Both the position numbers and the translations under genes were made by a program. A model generated the notes under the pieces. That model was given only the letters and a program-made list of their open reading frames with translations, did no database searches and was not told the origin of the DNA. Shown here in pieces: positions 25,408 through 32,646 of a DNA stretch of 32,646 nucleotides (position 1 is the stretch's first letter; every line of letters begins with the position of its first letter). The stretch comes from a virus: the IMG/VR virus record IMGVR_UViG_3300024529_000007, positions 1 through 32,646 of that record; one strand, 5' to 3'.

Positions 25408-27306
25408 ATGGAATTATCTAATAAAATTCTATCAGACATAACTGTATATATGAAGTACGCTAAGTATATGCCAGAATTGGAGAGAAGAGAAACTTGGGAA
25501 GAATTGGTAACACGTAATAAAAATATGCACATCAAAAGATACCCAAAGCTTAAAGACGAAATAAATAAAGTTTATCAATTGGTGTATAATAAAAAAATAT
25601 TACCATCTATGAGGTCCATGCAATTTGGGGGTAAACCAGTGGAGATATCGCCAAACAGAGTTTATAATTGTGCGTACATGCCTATTGATAGTGTAGAAGC
25701 TTTTAGTGAATGTATGTTCCTTTTATTAGGTGGGACTGGTGTTGGTTATTCAGTACAAAAACATCATGTAGCTTCACTACCACCAATCAACAAACCATAC
25801 ACAAAAAGGAAAAAAAGATTTTTAATTGGTGACTCAATAGAAGGTTGGGCTGACGCAATTAAAGTATTGATGAAATCTTATCTTAATGGTCGAAGTTCAC
25901 GTATCGAATTTGATTTTTCGGACATCAGACCAAAAGGGGCTATGTTAGTTACGTCTGGTGGTAAAGCGCCAGGACCACAACCACTTAAAGAGTGTTTACT
26001 TAAAATAGAAGGTATATTAAGTCAAAAAGAAGATGGTGACAACCTATCAACAATCGAAACACACGATATTGTTTGTTATATAGCTGACGCTGTGTTAGCT
26101 GGTGGTATACGTAGAGCAGCTTTAATATCATTATTTTCAGCTGACGATGATGAAATGATTTCTTGTAAGGCAGGAAATTGGTGGGAACTTAACCCACAAA
26201 GAGGTAGAGCTAATAATTCAGCGGTACTAATGAGACACAAAGTAACAAAAGAGTTCTTTTTAGATGTTTGGAAACGTGTTGAATTATCGGGGGCTGGAGA
26301 ACCAGGTATTTACTTTTCAAATGATAAAGATTGGGGTACAAATCCATGTTGTGAAATAGCACTAAGACCATTTCAGTTCTGTAACTTATGTGAGGTAAAT
26401 GCTTCAGATATTGAAAGTCAGGAAGATTTAAATGAAAGAGTCAAAGGGGCAGCGTTTATTGGTACACTACAAGCAGGTTACACAGATTTTCATTACCTAA
26501 GAGAAGAGTGGAGAGAAACCACAGAAAAAGATGCTTTAATAGGCGTATCAATGACAGGTATTGGTAGTGGTACAGTTTTAGGTTATGATATGACAAAATC
26601 GGCTAGTTTGGTTAAAAAAGAAAACACTAGGGTAGCTAAATTAATAGGAATTAACCCAGCAGCTAGATGTACTACGGTTAAACCGGCTGGAACAACTTCA
26701 TTAACATTAGGTACTTCATCAGGTATTCACGCTTGGCATAATGATTACTACATTAGAAGAATCAGAGTTGGTAAAAACGAATCAATATATGGATATTTAT
26801 CTGAATTCCATCCAGAATTAATTCAAGATGAATACTACAGACCACATGACACGGCTGTTATTGAAATACCACAAAAATCACCAGAGGGTGCTATTATGAG
26901 AACAGAGTCACCATTTGAATTATTAGAAAGGGTGAAAAAAGTGTCACAAGAATGGATAAGTCCAGGTCATAGAAAAGGTTCCAACACACATAATGTCTCA
27001 GCAACAATTTCATTAAAAGAAAATGATTGGGATTTAGCTGGTGAGTGGATGTGGGAGAATCGTAAATTTTATAATGGTTTATCGGTATTACCTTATGATG
27101 GTGGAACATATGTACAGGCCCCATTTGAAGATATTACAGAAGAAAAATATTTTGAAATGATGAAGTCATTATTAGACGTTGATTTAAGTAAAATCATAGA
27201 AACAGAAGATAATACAGACTTAAGTGGTGAAATTGCTTGTGGTGGTGGGCAATGTGAGATTGACGTAGACTTATCTACTATCGCAGAAAAAGAAGAAATA
27301 AACTAA
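25408..27306 (+). CDS. nrdJ: Adenosylcobalamin-dependent (class II) ribonucleotide reductase
   Basis: This 632-residue enzyme reduces ribonucleotides to deoxyribonucleotides for phage DNA synthesis. The active-site motif is N312-P-C314-C-E316, with C314 as the thiyl-radical Cys and E316 its acid. C88 (YNCAYMP) and C325 (FCNL, 11 residues after C314) fit the reducible pair. A phosphate-binding PAGTTSLTLGTSSGIH segment follows. The C-terminal pair C611-x4-C616 matches the relay cysteines of the monomeric Lactobacillus-type RTPR, as does GGTGVGYSVQ near residue 110. No separate iron/radical subunit gene or glycyl-radical motif is nearby, which supports class II. The motif reads NPCCE instead of the more usual NPCGE. 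At about 630 residues it is shorter than the roughly 740-residue reference enzyme. It is the last gene before a terminator. Confidence 0.9.
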   Translation: MELSNKILSDITVYMKYAKYMPELERRETWEELVTRNKNMHIKRYPKLKDEINKVYQLVYNKKILPSMRSMQFGGKPVEISPNRVYNCAYMPIDSVEAFSECMFLLLGGTGVGYSVQKHHVASLPPINKPYTKRKKRFLIGDSIEGWADAIKVLMKSYLNGRSSRIEFDFSDIRPKGAMLVTSGGKAPGPQPLKECLLKIEGILSQKEDGDNLSTIETHDIVCYIADAVLAGGIRRAALISLFSADDDEMISCKAGNWWELNPQRGRANNSAVLMRHKVTKEFFLDVWKRVELSGAGEPGIYFSNDKDWGTNPCCEIALRPFQFCNLCEVNASDIESQEDLNERVKGAAFIGTLQAGYTDFHYLREEWRETTEKDALIGVSMTGIGSGTVLGYDMTKSASLVKKENTRVAKLIGINPAARCTTVKPAGTTSLTLGTSSGIHAWHNDYYIRRIRVGKNESIYGYLSEFHPELIQDEYYRPHDTAVIEIPQKSPEGAIMRTESPFELLERVKKVSQEWISPGHRKGSNTHNVSATISLKENDWDLAGEWMWENRKFYNGLSVLPYDGGTYVQAPFEDITEEKYFEMMKSLLDVDLSKIIETEDNTDLSGEIACGGGQCEIDVDLSTIAEKEEIN

Positions 27307-27328
27307 TAAAACGTTTAAATAAAAAAAG

Positions 27329-27352
27329 AGCCTCAATACTGAGGCTTTTTTT
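27329..27352 (+). terminator. Intrinsic terminator after the class II RNR gene
   Basis: A perfect 7-bp stem (AGCCTCA at 27329-27335, TGAGGCT at 27340-27346) with a 4-base loop is followed by six T residues. An A-run on the 5' side (27321-27327) can pair with the T-run, so the structure could also work for the opposite strand. It ends the replication operon, separating it from the baseplate-wedge genes. Confidence 0.92.
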
Positions 27353-27381
27353 ATGCCAAAATTTACATTTCATATTTTTAG

Positions 27382-27414
27382 TATAAATTATATAGTTGAA
27401 TATTTATTAATAAA
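27382..27414 (+). promoter_or_regulatory. Candidate late promoter region before the wedge genes
   Basis: TATAAATT at 27382-27389 differs by one base from the T4 late-promoter core TATAAATA. It lies 31 bases before the gp25-like start, just after the terminator. It is followed by TATTTATTAATAAA (27401-27414), identical to the element before the helicase gene. Since a new transcription unit must start in this gap or read through the terminator, some promoter is likely here. The exact element is uncertain because the gap is nearly all A/T. Confidence 0.35.
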
Positions 27415-27419
27415 AAGAA

Positions 27420-27803
27420 ATGGCAGAAAAATACATAAATATATCGTTTCCATTTGAAGAAGACCCTAAAGGTAAATTTCTAAAGATGGAAAAAACTAGT
27501 AAAAGAGCGATTAAAGCCGATTTACTACATCTTTTATTAACACAAAAAAGGCAAAGACTTTATTTACCATCTTTTGGTGTTAACTTAAGACAATATATTT
27601 TTGAACAAAATGACGGTATAGTACACAAATCTATACAATCAGAAATAGAGGCAGCAATAAAAGAATTCATACCAAACCTAACAATATTAGAAATAACAGT
27701 ATCTAAATCAGAAAGAAACGAAAAGGCAGCAATAGTTAGACTAGACTATAAAGTTACTTCGGCCTCTTTCGCTGGTACTGATTTTATAGAAATAGAATTA
27801 TAA
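27420..27803 (+). CDS. Baseplate wedge protein, gp25-like
   Basis: This 127-residue protein is close in length to T4 gp25 (132 residues). It follows the GPW/gp25 pattern: an N-terminal ISFPFEED segment, a helix ending in LLHLLLTQKRQRLYLP, the conserved FGVNLRQYIFE core, a helix (SIQSEIEAAIKEFIPN), and two closing strands. In contractile tails gp25 joins the wedge to the sheath and helps start sheath assembly. It is followed one base later by the gp6-like gene, the usual partner in phage and injection-system clusters. Confidence 0.88.
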   Translation: MAEKYINISFPFEEDPKGKFLKMEKTSKRAIKADLLHLLLTQKRQRLYLPSFGVNLRQYIFEQNDGIVHKSIQSEIEAAIKEFIPNLTILEITVSKSERNEKAAIVRLDYKVTSASFAGTDFIEIEL

Positions 27804-27804
27804 A

Positions 27805-29628
27805 ATGGCAACAACAAACAAAAAAATTAATTACTTCGCTAGAAACTTTTCTGACGTAAGGACAGAGTTATTTAATTTTATTAAAAAATATTACCCAGAA
27901 ACATTCCAAGACTTTAATGATGCATCTATTGGTACTATGTTAATAGAATTAAACGCGGCAGTATCAGACATGTTATCATTCAATACCGATAGGATGTTCC
28001 AAGAAACACAATTAGATTTTGCACAAGAAAGAAAATCAATATTAAATATAGCTAGAACTTTAGGTTTAAATGTTCCAGGTAAAAGACCATCGGTATCTAT
28101 AGTAGATTTTTCTGTAAATGTTCCAGTCAATGGTGACACCTTTGACATAAGATACGCACCAACATTAAAGTATGGGGCTCAAGTTTTAGGTGGTGGTCAG
28201 AGTTTTGAAACACTTGATGATATTGATTTCAGTGAACCATTAAGTATTGGTGGAATACCAAATAGATTAGTACTACCAAATTTAAATCAAAACGGAACTT
28301 TAGTTGGGTATACATTAGTTAAAAGAGAATTTGTAGTGGCCGGTGTTACAAATGTTTTTAGTAAGACCATAACAGAAATAGATGCCAAACCATTTTTAGA
28401 GTTAGTACTACCAAACACAAACGTAATATCTATAGAACAAGTAATTACTCTTGAAGGAGCTAATTTACAAGGAAACCCAACACTATCACAATTTTCGGAC
28501 CCAGAATTAAGTTGGTATGAAATGGATTCTTTAATGGAAGATAAAATTTTTATACAAGACAAAACAAGACAAACAGATAATACAACGATAACACCAGGTA
28601 AATGGGTTAATACGAATAGAAGATTTATTAAAGAATATACAGATAAGGGGTTTTGTAAAATGACGTTTGGTTCGGGTAATGCTGACCAAGAACAATTAAA
28701 TACTTACGCAAACAACAATTTTACATTAAGAATTGGTGATTTTATAAATACCACAGCTATGGGTGAAATACCAACTGTTGGTAAAACCATGTATATTAGA
28801 TATAGAACTGGTGGTGGAGCAAACGCCAATGTTGGGGCTAACACATTAACAGCTAGAGGAGCTTACATTATGGAGGTAAATGGGCCAAACGCTCAAACAA
28901 ATCAAAGGGTTCAGGGCTCATTGAAAGTAAATAACCCAGTCCCAGCTTTTGGTGGTGCTGACGCTCCCAGTACTGAACAAATAAAAAAGATGGTTAGATA
29001 TAACTTTTCTTCACAAAATAGAGCAGTAACATTAAAAGATTATGTTGTATTAATAGATAAAATGCCTGGTACGTTTGGTATACCGTTTAGAAATAACGTA
29101 TCTGAAAGACAAAATAAAATAGATATTGCGATTATAGGGTTAGACAGTCAAGGAAAATTAAGTAATTCGTCTACAAATACACTTAAAGAAAATATAGCCT
29201 CTTGGTTAGCCGATTATAGAATGATTAATGACTATGTTTTAACTAGGGACGGTAAAATATTTGACTTGGCTTTTGATATAGACATTTTTATAGATAAAGC
29301 ATTTTCAAGAGGTGAAGTTATTGCTGGGGTTATTGATTCTGTACAAAAATATTTTAAAGTACAGGATTGGGACATGGGTGATAATATTTATTTATCACAA
29401 TTAATCGAAAATATAAATAATGTAGGTGGGGTTTTAAATGTTATAGATTTCAAAGTATTCAATAGGACTGGTACACCGTATTCTAGTAATGTTACAACAC
29501 AAGAAATGTCAGATTTAGAAACGTTACAGATAAATTTAACAGAAGATTTTACATTATTCGCTGAATACGACTCGATGTTTCAAATAAGATTCCCACAAAC
29601 AGATATAAAAGTTAGAGTTAAAGAATAA
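27805..29628 (+). CDS. Baseplate wedge protein, gp6/baseplate-J-like
   Basis: This 607-residue protein starts with the typical gp6/J arrangement: a helical segment with DFNDASIGTMLIELNAAVSDML, then FNTDRMFQETQLDFAQERKSI and ARTLGLNVPGKRPS. The C-terminal third has DYVVLIDKMPGTFGIPF, an ENI-W-L-x-DYRMINDYV segment and several strands, as in T4 gp6 (660 residues). Gp6-type dimers form the inner iris of the baseplate that opens on contraction. It starts one base after the gp25-like stop and is followed two bases later by the next structural gene. The gp6 assignment over a generic baseplate J is based on length and context. Confidence 0.85.
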   Translation: MATTNKKINYFARNFSDVRTELFNFIKKYYPETFQDFNDASIGTMLIELNAAVSDMLSFNTDRMFQETQLDFAQERKSILNIARTLGLNVPGKRPSVSIVDFSVNVPVNGDTFDIRYAPTLKYGAQVLGGGQSFETLDDIDFSEPLSIGGIPNRLVLPNLNQNGTLVGYTLVKREFVVAGVTNVFSKTITEIDAKPFLELVLPNTNVISIEQVITLEGANLQGNPTLSQFSDPELSWYEMDSLMEDKIFIQDKTRQTDNTTITPGKWVNTNRRFIKEYTDKGFCKMTFGSGNADQEQLNTYANNNFTLRIGDFINTTAMGEIPTVGKTMYIRYRTGGGANANVGANTLTARGAYIMEVNGPNAQTNQRVQGSLKVNNPVPAFGGADAPSTEQIKKMVRYNFSSQNRAVTLKDYVVLIDKMPGTFGIPFRNNVSERQNKIDIAIIGLDSQGKLSNSSTNTLKENIASWLADYRMINDYVLTRDGKIFDLAFDIDIFIDKAFSRGEVIAGVIDSVQKYFKVQDWDMGDNIYLSQLIENINNVGGVLNVIDFKVFNRTGTPYSSNVTTQEMSDLETLQINLTEDFTLFAEYDSMFQIRFPQTDIKVRVKE

Positions 29629-29630
29629 AA

Positions 29631-31508
29631 ATGAGCCAAATATTAAAAGTACCAAAGCAATTAACTAGTAAGTCCGCTTTAGAAACTGATACCTTCCTGA
29701 CTATTGGCTTAGACAACACAACTAAACCATTAATAGAGTATGATTTAGTTAATGTGGTTAACCAAGCTGATGTTTTTGAAAAAGAAAGAGTGGAAGTTAG
29801 AGATTATCGTTTTTCTGGTAAAATAAACATATATACGGCGAATGAACTAGACCCAACAGAACGAATCATAGCGGATGATGGTATAATCACGGTAAAAACG
29901 GGCACACTAAGTGAGGATTGGGACCCACTACCTGACGGTAACCCAAAGGTAACACCAAATAACTGGTTATTACAGATATTATACCCACACGAAAAAGATA
30001 TTGATTTTAATATGGAATATATTAGTCAAGTTGGTACAAACATATCGTCACCAGCTAATATGGGGCCACAAATAAAAACTTTTTTACCAGCAACACCAGA
30101 AGGTGAAGAAGAAAAATTAGGTGTTAAGTGTGTACAAAAACACAATCTTTCAGTAGATGATTATGTTTATCTATATAATAGGGAAATACCTGCAAACCCA
30201 TATTATGGGATATACAAGGTATTAAGTCTAGGTATTGATGGTAAAAATATGGACAAAGAATTTGTGTTAGACACACCATATGAATTCACTTATACAGAAC
30301 CAAGTAATTTTCGTAGAATCGTTAACACAACACAAGAAGATATTAATTTTTCTAATACAATAGACATTAACATGGTTACCGCAACAGACCAATATGGTGG
30401 GACTACCGGTACTTTTTCTAGTGGTAATGATATATACCTTAAAATAACCACACAAACACCACACAATTTAGATGTACCATTTTCAGCATCATTACCACTA
30501 GGGTCTGAAGACCCATCATACACACCACCACAAGAATTTATACCACCATATATAGATTTAAGGGGTGTAGGCATTTTAAATGGTATATTTAAAGTATACT
30601 CAGTTTTAGACCCAAACACCTTCATTATAAAATATATTTTATTTACAACAAAGGGGCAAACACAATCATACACATCAAATAAACCCAGATTTAGAACATT
30701 AAATGGTACTCCTTCAGAATATTATGTTAGACGTTATAAAGTTTTAACAACAAACGAATATGATTCATATAAATGTGCTTTTAGTACTAGTATATACCCA
30801 AAAACAATTGTAAATGAGTTAGGTATAGCTAATGATACTTGGTTGTATCATTTTAATAAGGATATAGATGTTGGTAAATTATTAGACCACAACAACAAAC
30901 CACTAACAGAACTATACTTAGGTTTTATAAAAAGGTCAGGCCAAAACACATACAAATGGTCTAACGTTGTTGCTGGATGGGACTTTAATAGTTACGAAAT
31001 AACAACAATTAATGGGCTAGAAACAATATCCAAATACGTTATTAATGGTGTGGGTACCATAGAAAAACCTAATGACTTATATGATTACATTGGAGATTAT
31101 GCTGAATATAATAGTTTAGAAATTAAAGAGAAGGTGATATCAAAAATAGTACATAGATTTGGTTTAGCTGACGACCCAAATGGGGAGGGGTATTTCTTAA
31201 ACCCATTCAGTAAGTTAGAGATAATGAATTTTTCTGATATAATAGAAACTAGTAGTATAAATGAACCAACAGAAGGGATACCAAATTACGCAGAAACATA
31301 CCCAAATGGCGGTATAGCTTGGAGAGATTTACTATATATTGGTTTTATAGAACCTAATTCAGGTGTTGGTGTAGACTACCCATTTATAAATGGTAAACAC
31401 TATTTTTATGGTAATTACAGTTTTTTTATAAGAAGACAAAACCCACTTACAGAAAAAATTATAGACCAAGAATTCGTAAGAGTGGGTGAAATACAAGATG
31501 TTTGTTAA
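29631..31508 (+). CDS. Putative baseplate wedge/structural protein, 625 aa
   Basis: No catalytic motif is visible. The protein is rich in Asn, Thr, Tyr and Pro with alternating strand-like stretches, as in virion proteins. Recognisable blocks are an N-terminal VEVRDYRFSGKINIYTA, a RRYKVLTTNEYDSYKCAFS block with IYPKTIVNELGI after it, TELYLGFIKR, and a C-terminal YSFFIRRQNPLTEKI. It directly follows the gp6-like gene and overlaps the next gene by one base (TAATG), so a wedge role comparable to T4 gp7 or gp8 is inferred from position alone. Confidence 0.6.
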   Translation: MSQILKVPKQLTSKSALETDTFLTIGLDNTTKPLIEYDLVNVVNQADVFEKERVEVRDYRFSGKINIYTANELDPTERIIADDGIITVKTGTLSEDWDPLPDGNPKVTPNNWLLQILYPHEKDIDFNMEYISQVGTNISSPANMGPQIKTFLPATPEGEEEKLGVKCVQKHNLSVDDYVYLYNREIPANPYYGIYKVLSLGIDGKNMDKEFVLDTPYEFTYTEPSNFRRIVNTTQEDINFSNTIDINMVTATDQYGGTTGTFSSGNDIYLKITTQTPHNLDVPFSASLPLGSEDPSYTPPQEFIPPYIDLRGVGILNGIFKVYSVLDPNTFIIKYILFTTKGQTQSYTSNKPRFRTLNGTPSEYYVRRYKVLTTNEYDSYKCAFSTSIYPKTIVNELGIANDTWLYHFNKDIDVGKLLDHNNKPLTELYLGFIKRSGQNTYKWSNVVAGWDFNSYEITTINGLETISKYVINGVGTIEKPNDLYDYIGDYAEYNSLEIKEKVISKIVHRFGLADDPNGEGYFLNPFSKLEIMNFSDIIETSSINEPTEGIPNYAETYPNGGIAWRDLLYIGFIEPNSGVGVDYPFINGKHYFYGNYSFFIRRQNPLTEKIIDQEFVRVGEIQDVC

Positions 31509-32233
31509 TGGAAAAGTATAGTATAAATAAAGTAAAAGGTAAGGATATAAACATAAGTATGTCACCATCAACAAGTTTTACACAATTAGGATTGAGTGAA
31601 ACTATTGACAAATTAGTCGATATAGAGGTTAACAACACTATAAACCCATTTATTGATGATGAACAAATAGCCTATAAAACATTTGACAGCTTAGGTATTA
31701 ATATAAATTTTAGGTTTTTAGATAGGAGCACAAACACTTATTTAGCAGATTACGAAGCGGCAGGATTTAACACTTCCAGCAGTGGTGGTCTTAGGAAAAA
31801 TTCATTCTTAAAAAGTTATTTTAGATTATATTTTTACGATAAAAATAGTCCAGAAAATAGAAATTTAATGTTATTCGAGGAATTAGACGTTACAGACACA
31901 AAATCACCAAACTTCAACCTAAAAAGGATTTTTTGGGATAGAAATTATACGTTATTTAATGAAACAAACGATGACCTAAATTTATATATTATTGGTAGAT
32001 TTTTCAGTGCATTAAATGGTAAAGTATATGATTTTTATAACCTACCAAACGGTTTTACGTCACCAATAAACATAACACAATATAGTGCTAATAGTGATTA
32101 CTGGACTAGCCCAATTACGGTATACAACCCTAATAATAATAATGGTAACCATAATTTCGCTGTAATACCACAACCCCTTATTGGTGGCAACACCACTAAC
32201 ACAATAACATTAACAGAAAGAGTTATATTATAG
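31508..32233 (+). CDS. Putative structural protein, 241 aa
   Basis: The function is unknown. It has a polar N-terminal part, a FRLYFYDKN segment followed by LKRIFWDRNYTLF and LNLYIIGRFFSALNGKVYDFYN, and an Asn/Thr-rich tail (NPNNNNGNHNF). The strand-rich, Asn-rich composition and the position after three baseplate genes point to a virion protein. The ATG at 31508 overlaps the previous stop as TAATG and is preferred. A TTG two codons upstream would add only two residues and lies inside the previous gene. Confidence 0.6.
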   Translation: MEKYSINKVKGKDINISMSPSTSFTQLGLSETIDKLVDIEVNNTINPFIDDEQIAYKTFDSLGININFRFLDRSTNTYLADYEAAGFNTSSSGGLRKNSFLKSYFRLYFYDKNSPENRNLMLFEELDVTDTKSPNFNLKRIFWDRNYTLFNETNDDLNLYIIGRFFSALNGKVYDFYNLPNGFTSPINITQYSANSDYWTSPITVYNPNNNNGNHNFAVIPQPLIGGNTTNTITLTERVIL

Positions 32234-32646
32234 TGGAAAAATATGAAAGAAATATTAAGGTTAAAAGAATTTTAACAACTATTGATACGGATAATGATGG
32301 TATTGAAGACACTATCGCCTATATTAATCAGGAAGATTTATTTTTACCAATACTAATTAAACAAAGTATAAAAGATTTGGGGGTTTATACTGATGTTAAA
32401 CCACCGCGAGAAGTGGTAGATTTGGGTAGTTTTTGGAACACAGATAATGATGGTTATGGTGATTTTGGTACAAACCCTATAAGTAGTGGGGAAACAAGTA
32501 ACTACGATGAAAACAATACTAATGTAACAACACCTGGTGATTTTATAATAACGGGTTGTATGGATATGAACGCTATAAACTATTCTGATTCAGCAACAGT
32601 TCAGTGTGTGAGCTGTTGTGACTACGGTTTTACGGGTGACAACATC
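32233..32646 (+). CDS. Repeat-bearing surface/fibre-like protein, N-terminal 138 aa (3' end outside window)
   Basis: The frame is open from a GTG at 32233, which overlaps the previous TAG by one base, to the window edge. No in-frame ATG occurs before codon 110, so GTG is the best start. Two Asp-rich calcium-loop-like segments are visible: DTDNDGIED (residues 18-26) and NTDNDGYGD (69-77). These resemble thrombospondin type 3 or EF-hand loops. At residue 108 a GCMDMNAINYSDSAT segment begins, matching the G-C-x-D-x-x-A-x-N-Y-x-x-x-A-T repeat common in Bacteroidota extracellular proteins, with further Cys at 125, 128 and 129. A tail-fibre or host-adhesion role is inferred. Confidence 0.6.
   Translation, partial: MEKYERNIKVKRILTTIDTDNDGIEDTIAYINQEDLFLPILIKQSIKDLGVYTDVKPPREVVDLGSFWNTDNDGYGDFGTNPISSGETSNYDENNTNVTTPGDFIITGCMDMNAINYSDSATVQCVSCCDYGFTGDNI
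32554..32616 (+). other. GC-D-A-NY-type repeat unit
   Basis: Residues 108-128 of the last gene match a widespread extracellular repeat (G-C-x-D-x-x-A-x-N-Y-x-x-x-A-T, ending in a Cys). Only one unit is inside the window. More copies downstream would be expected, as these units usually occur in tandem. Confidence 0.55.

Noticed and set aside
25408-27306. Possibility that the reductase is class I or class III, or contains an intein
   Set aside because: There is no small-subunit gene and no glycyl-radical motif nearby. The cysteine set fits class II, and the frame is continuous across conserved motifs with no splice-type insert.
31502-31507. TTG start for the 241-aa structural gene
   Set aside because: The ATG at 31508 forms the TAATG stop/start overlap seen elsewhere in the window; TTG would add only two residues.
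31522-31529. TATAAATA matching the T4 late-promoter core
   Set aside because: It lies inside a coding region just after a tight gene overlap, and such 8-mers are expected by chance at this AT content.
1-32646. tRNA genes, CRISPR arrays, insertion sequences, integrase or attachment sites
   Set aside because: Gaps between genes are short and A/T-rich. No cloverleaf, regularly spaced repeats, transposase motifs or recombinase motifs were seen.

Overview
The window is AT-rich, densely packed, and has every supported gene on the + strand. It reads as part of the genome of a large contractile-tailed (T4-like, myovirus-type) phage. The evidence is a tape-measure protein, a LysM-type gp53-like wedge protein, a gp25-like wedge protein, a gp6/baseplate-J-like protein, a gp32-like zinc ssDNA-binding protein, a UvsX-like recombinase, a T4 RNase H-like 5' nuclease and a gp41/DnaB-like helicase. 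The host is probably a member of the Bacteroidota (inference). Gene starts lack Shine-Dalgarno sequences and instead follow A/T-rich leaders, and the last gene carries a 'GC-D-x-x-A-x-N-Y' repeat of a type common in Bacteroidota surface proteins.

Layout. (1) 1-2006: C-terminal part of the tape-measure protein. (2) 2151-18131: a tail-tip/central-baseplate block with an 1888-aa tail protein that includes an OmpA-like domain, a 106-aa LysM/gp53-like protein, a 2650-aa hub protein ending in an M15-type zinc peptidase, and a 665-aa lytic enzyme. The last appears to join a lambda-R-like lysozyme, an alpha/beta-hydrolase and a second M15-like peptidase. (3) 18178-20135: four small or acidic proteins of unknown function, closed by a strong intrinsic terminator. 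(4) 20267-27306: a replication, recombination and nucleotide-metabolism operon. It starts with a promoter of T4-early type (GTTTAC-17-TATAAT) placed directly after the terminator. It encodes SSB, UvsX-like recombinase, a small ORF, a 5' nuclease, an unknown 160-aa protein, the helicase and an adenosylcobalamin-dependent (class II) ribonucleotide reductase, and it ends in a second perfect terminator. (5) 27420-32646: a baseplate-wedge block (gp25-like, gp6-like, two unknown structural proteins) running into the 5' end of a repeat-bearing gene cut off by the window edge.

How the parts work together. Blocks 1, 2 and 5 build the tail, baseplate and cell-wall-breaching tip. Block 4 replicates and recombines the genome and supplies dNTPs. 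Two adjacent tail-tip genes together appear to carry at least three cell-wall-degrading activities and one esterase-like activity, plus an OmpA-type domain. This suggests an elaborate device for crossing a Gram-negative envelope, and it is the most interesting part of the window. No tRNA, CRISPR array, transposon or integrase was seen, and no gene-free stretch exceeds 150 bases.
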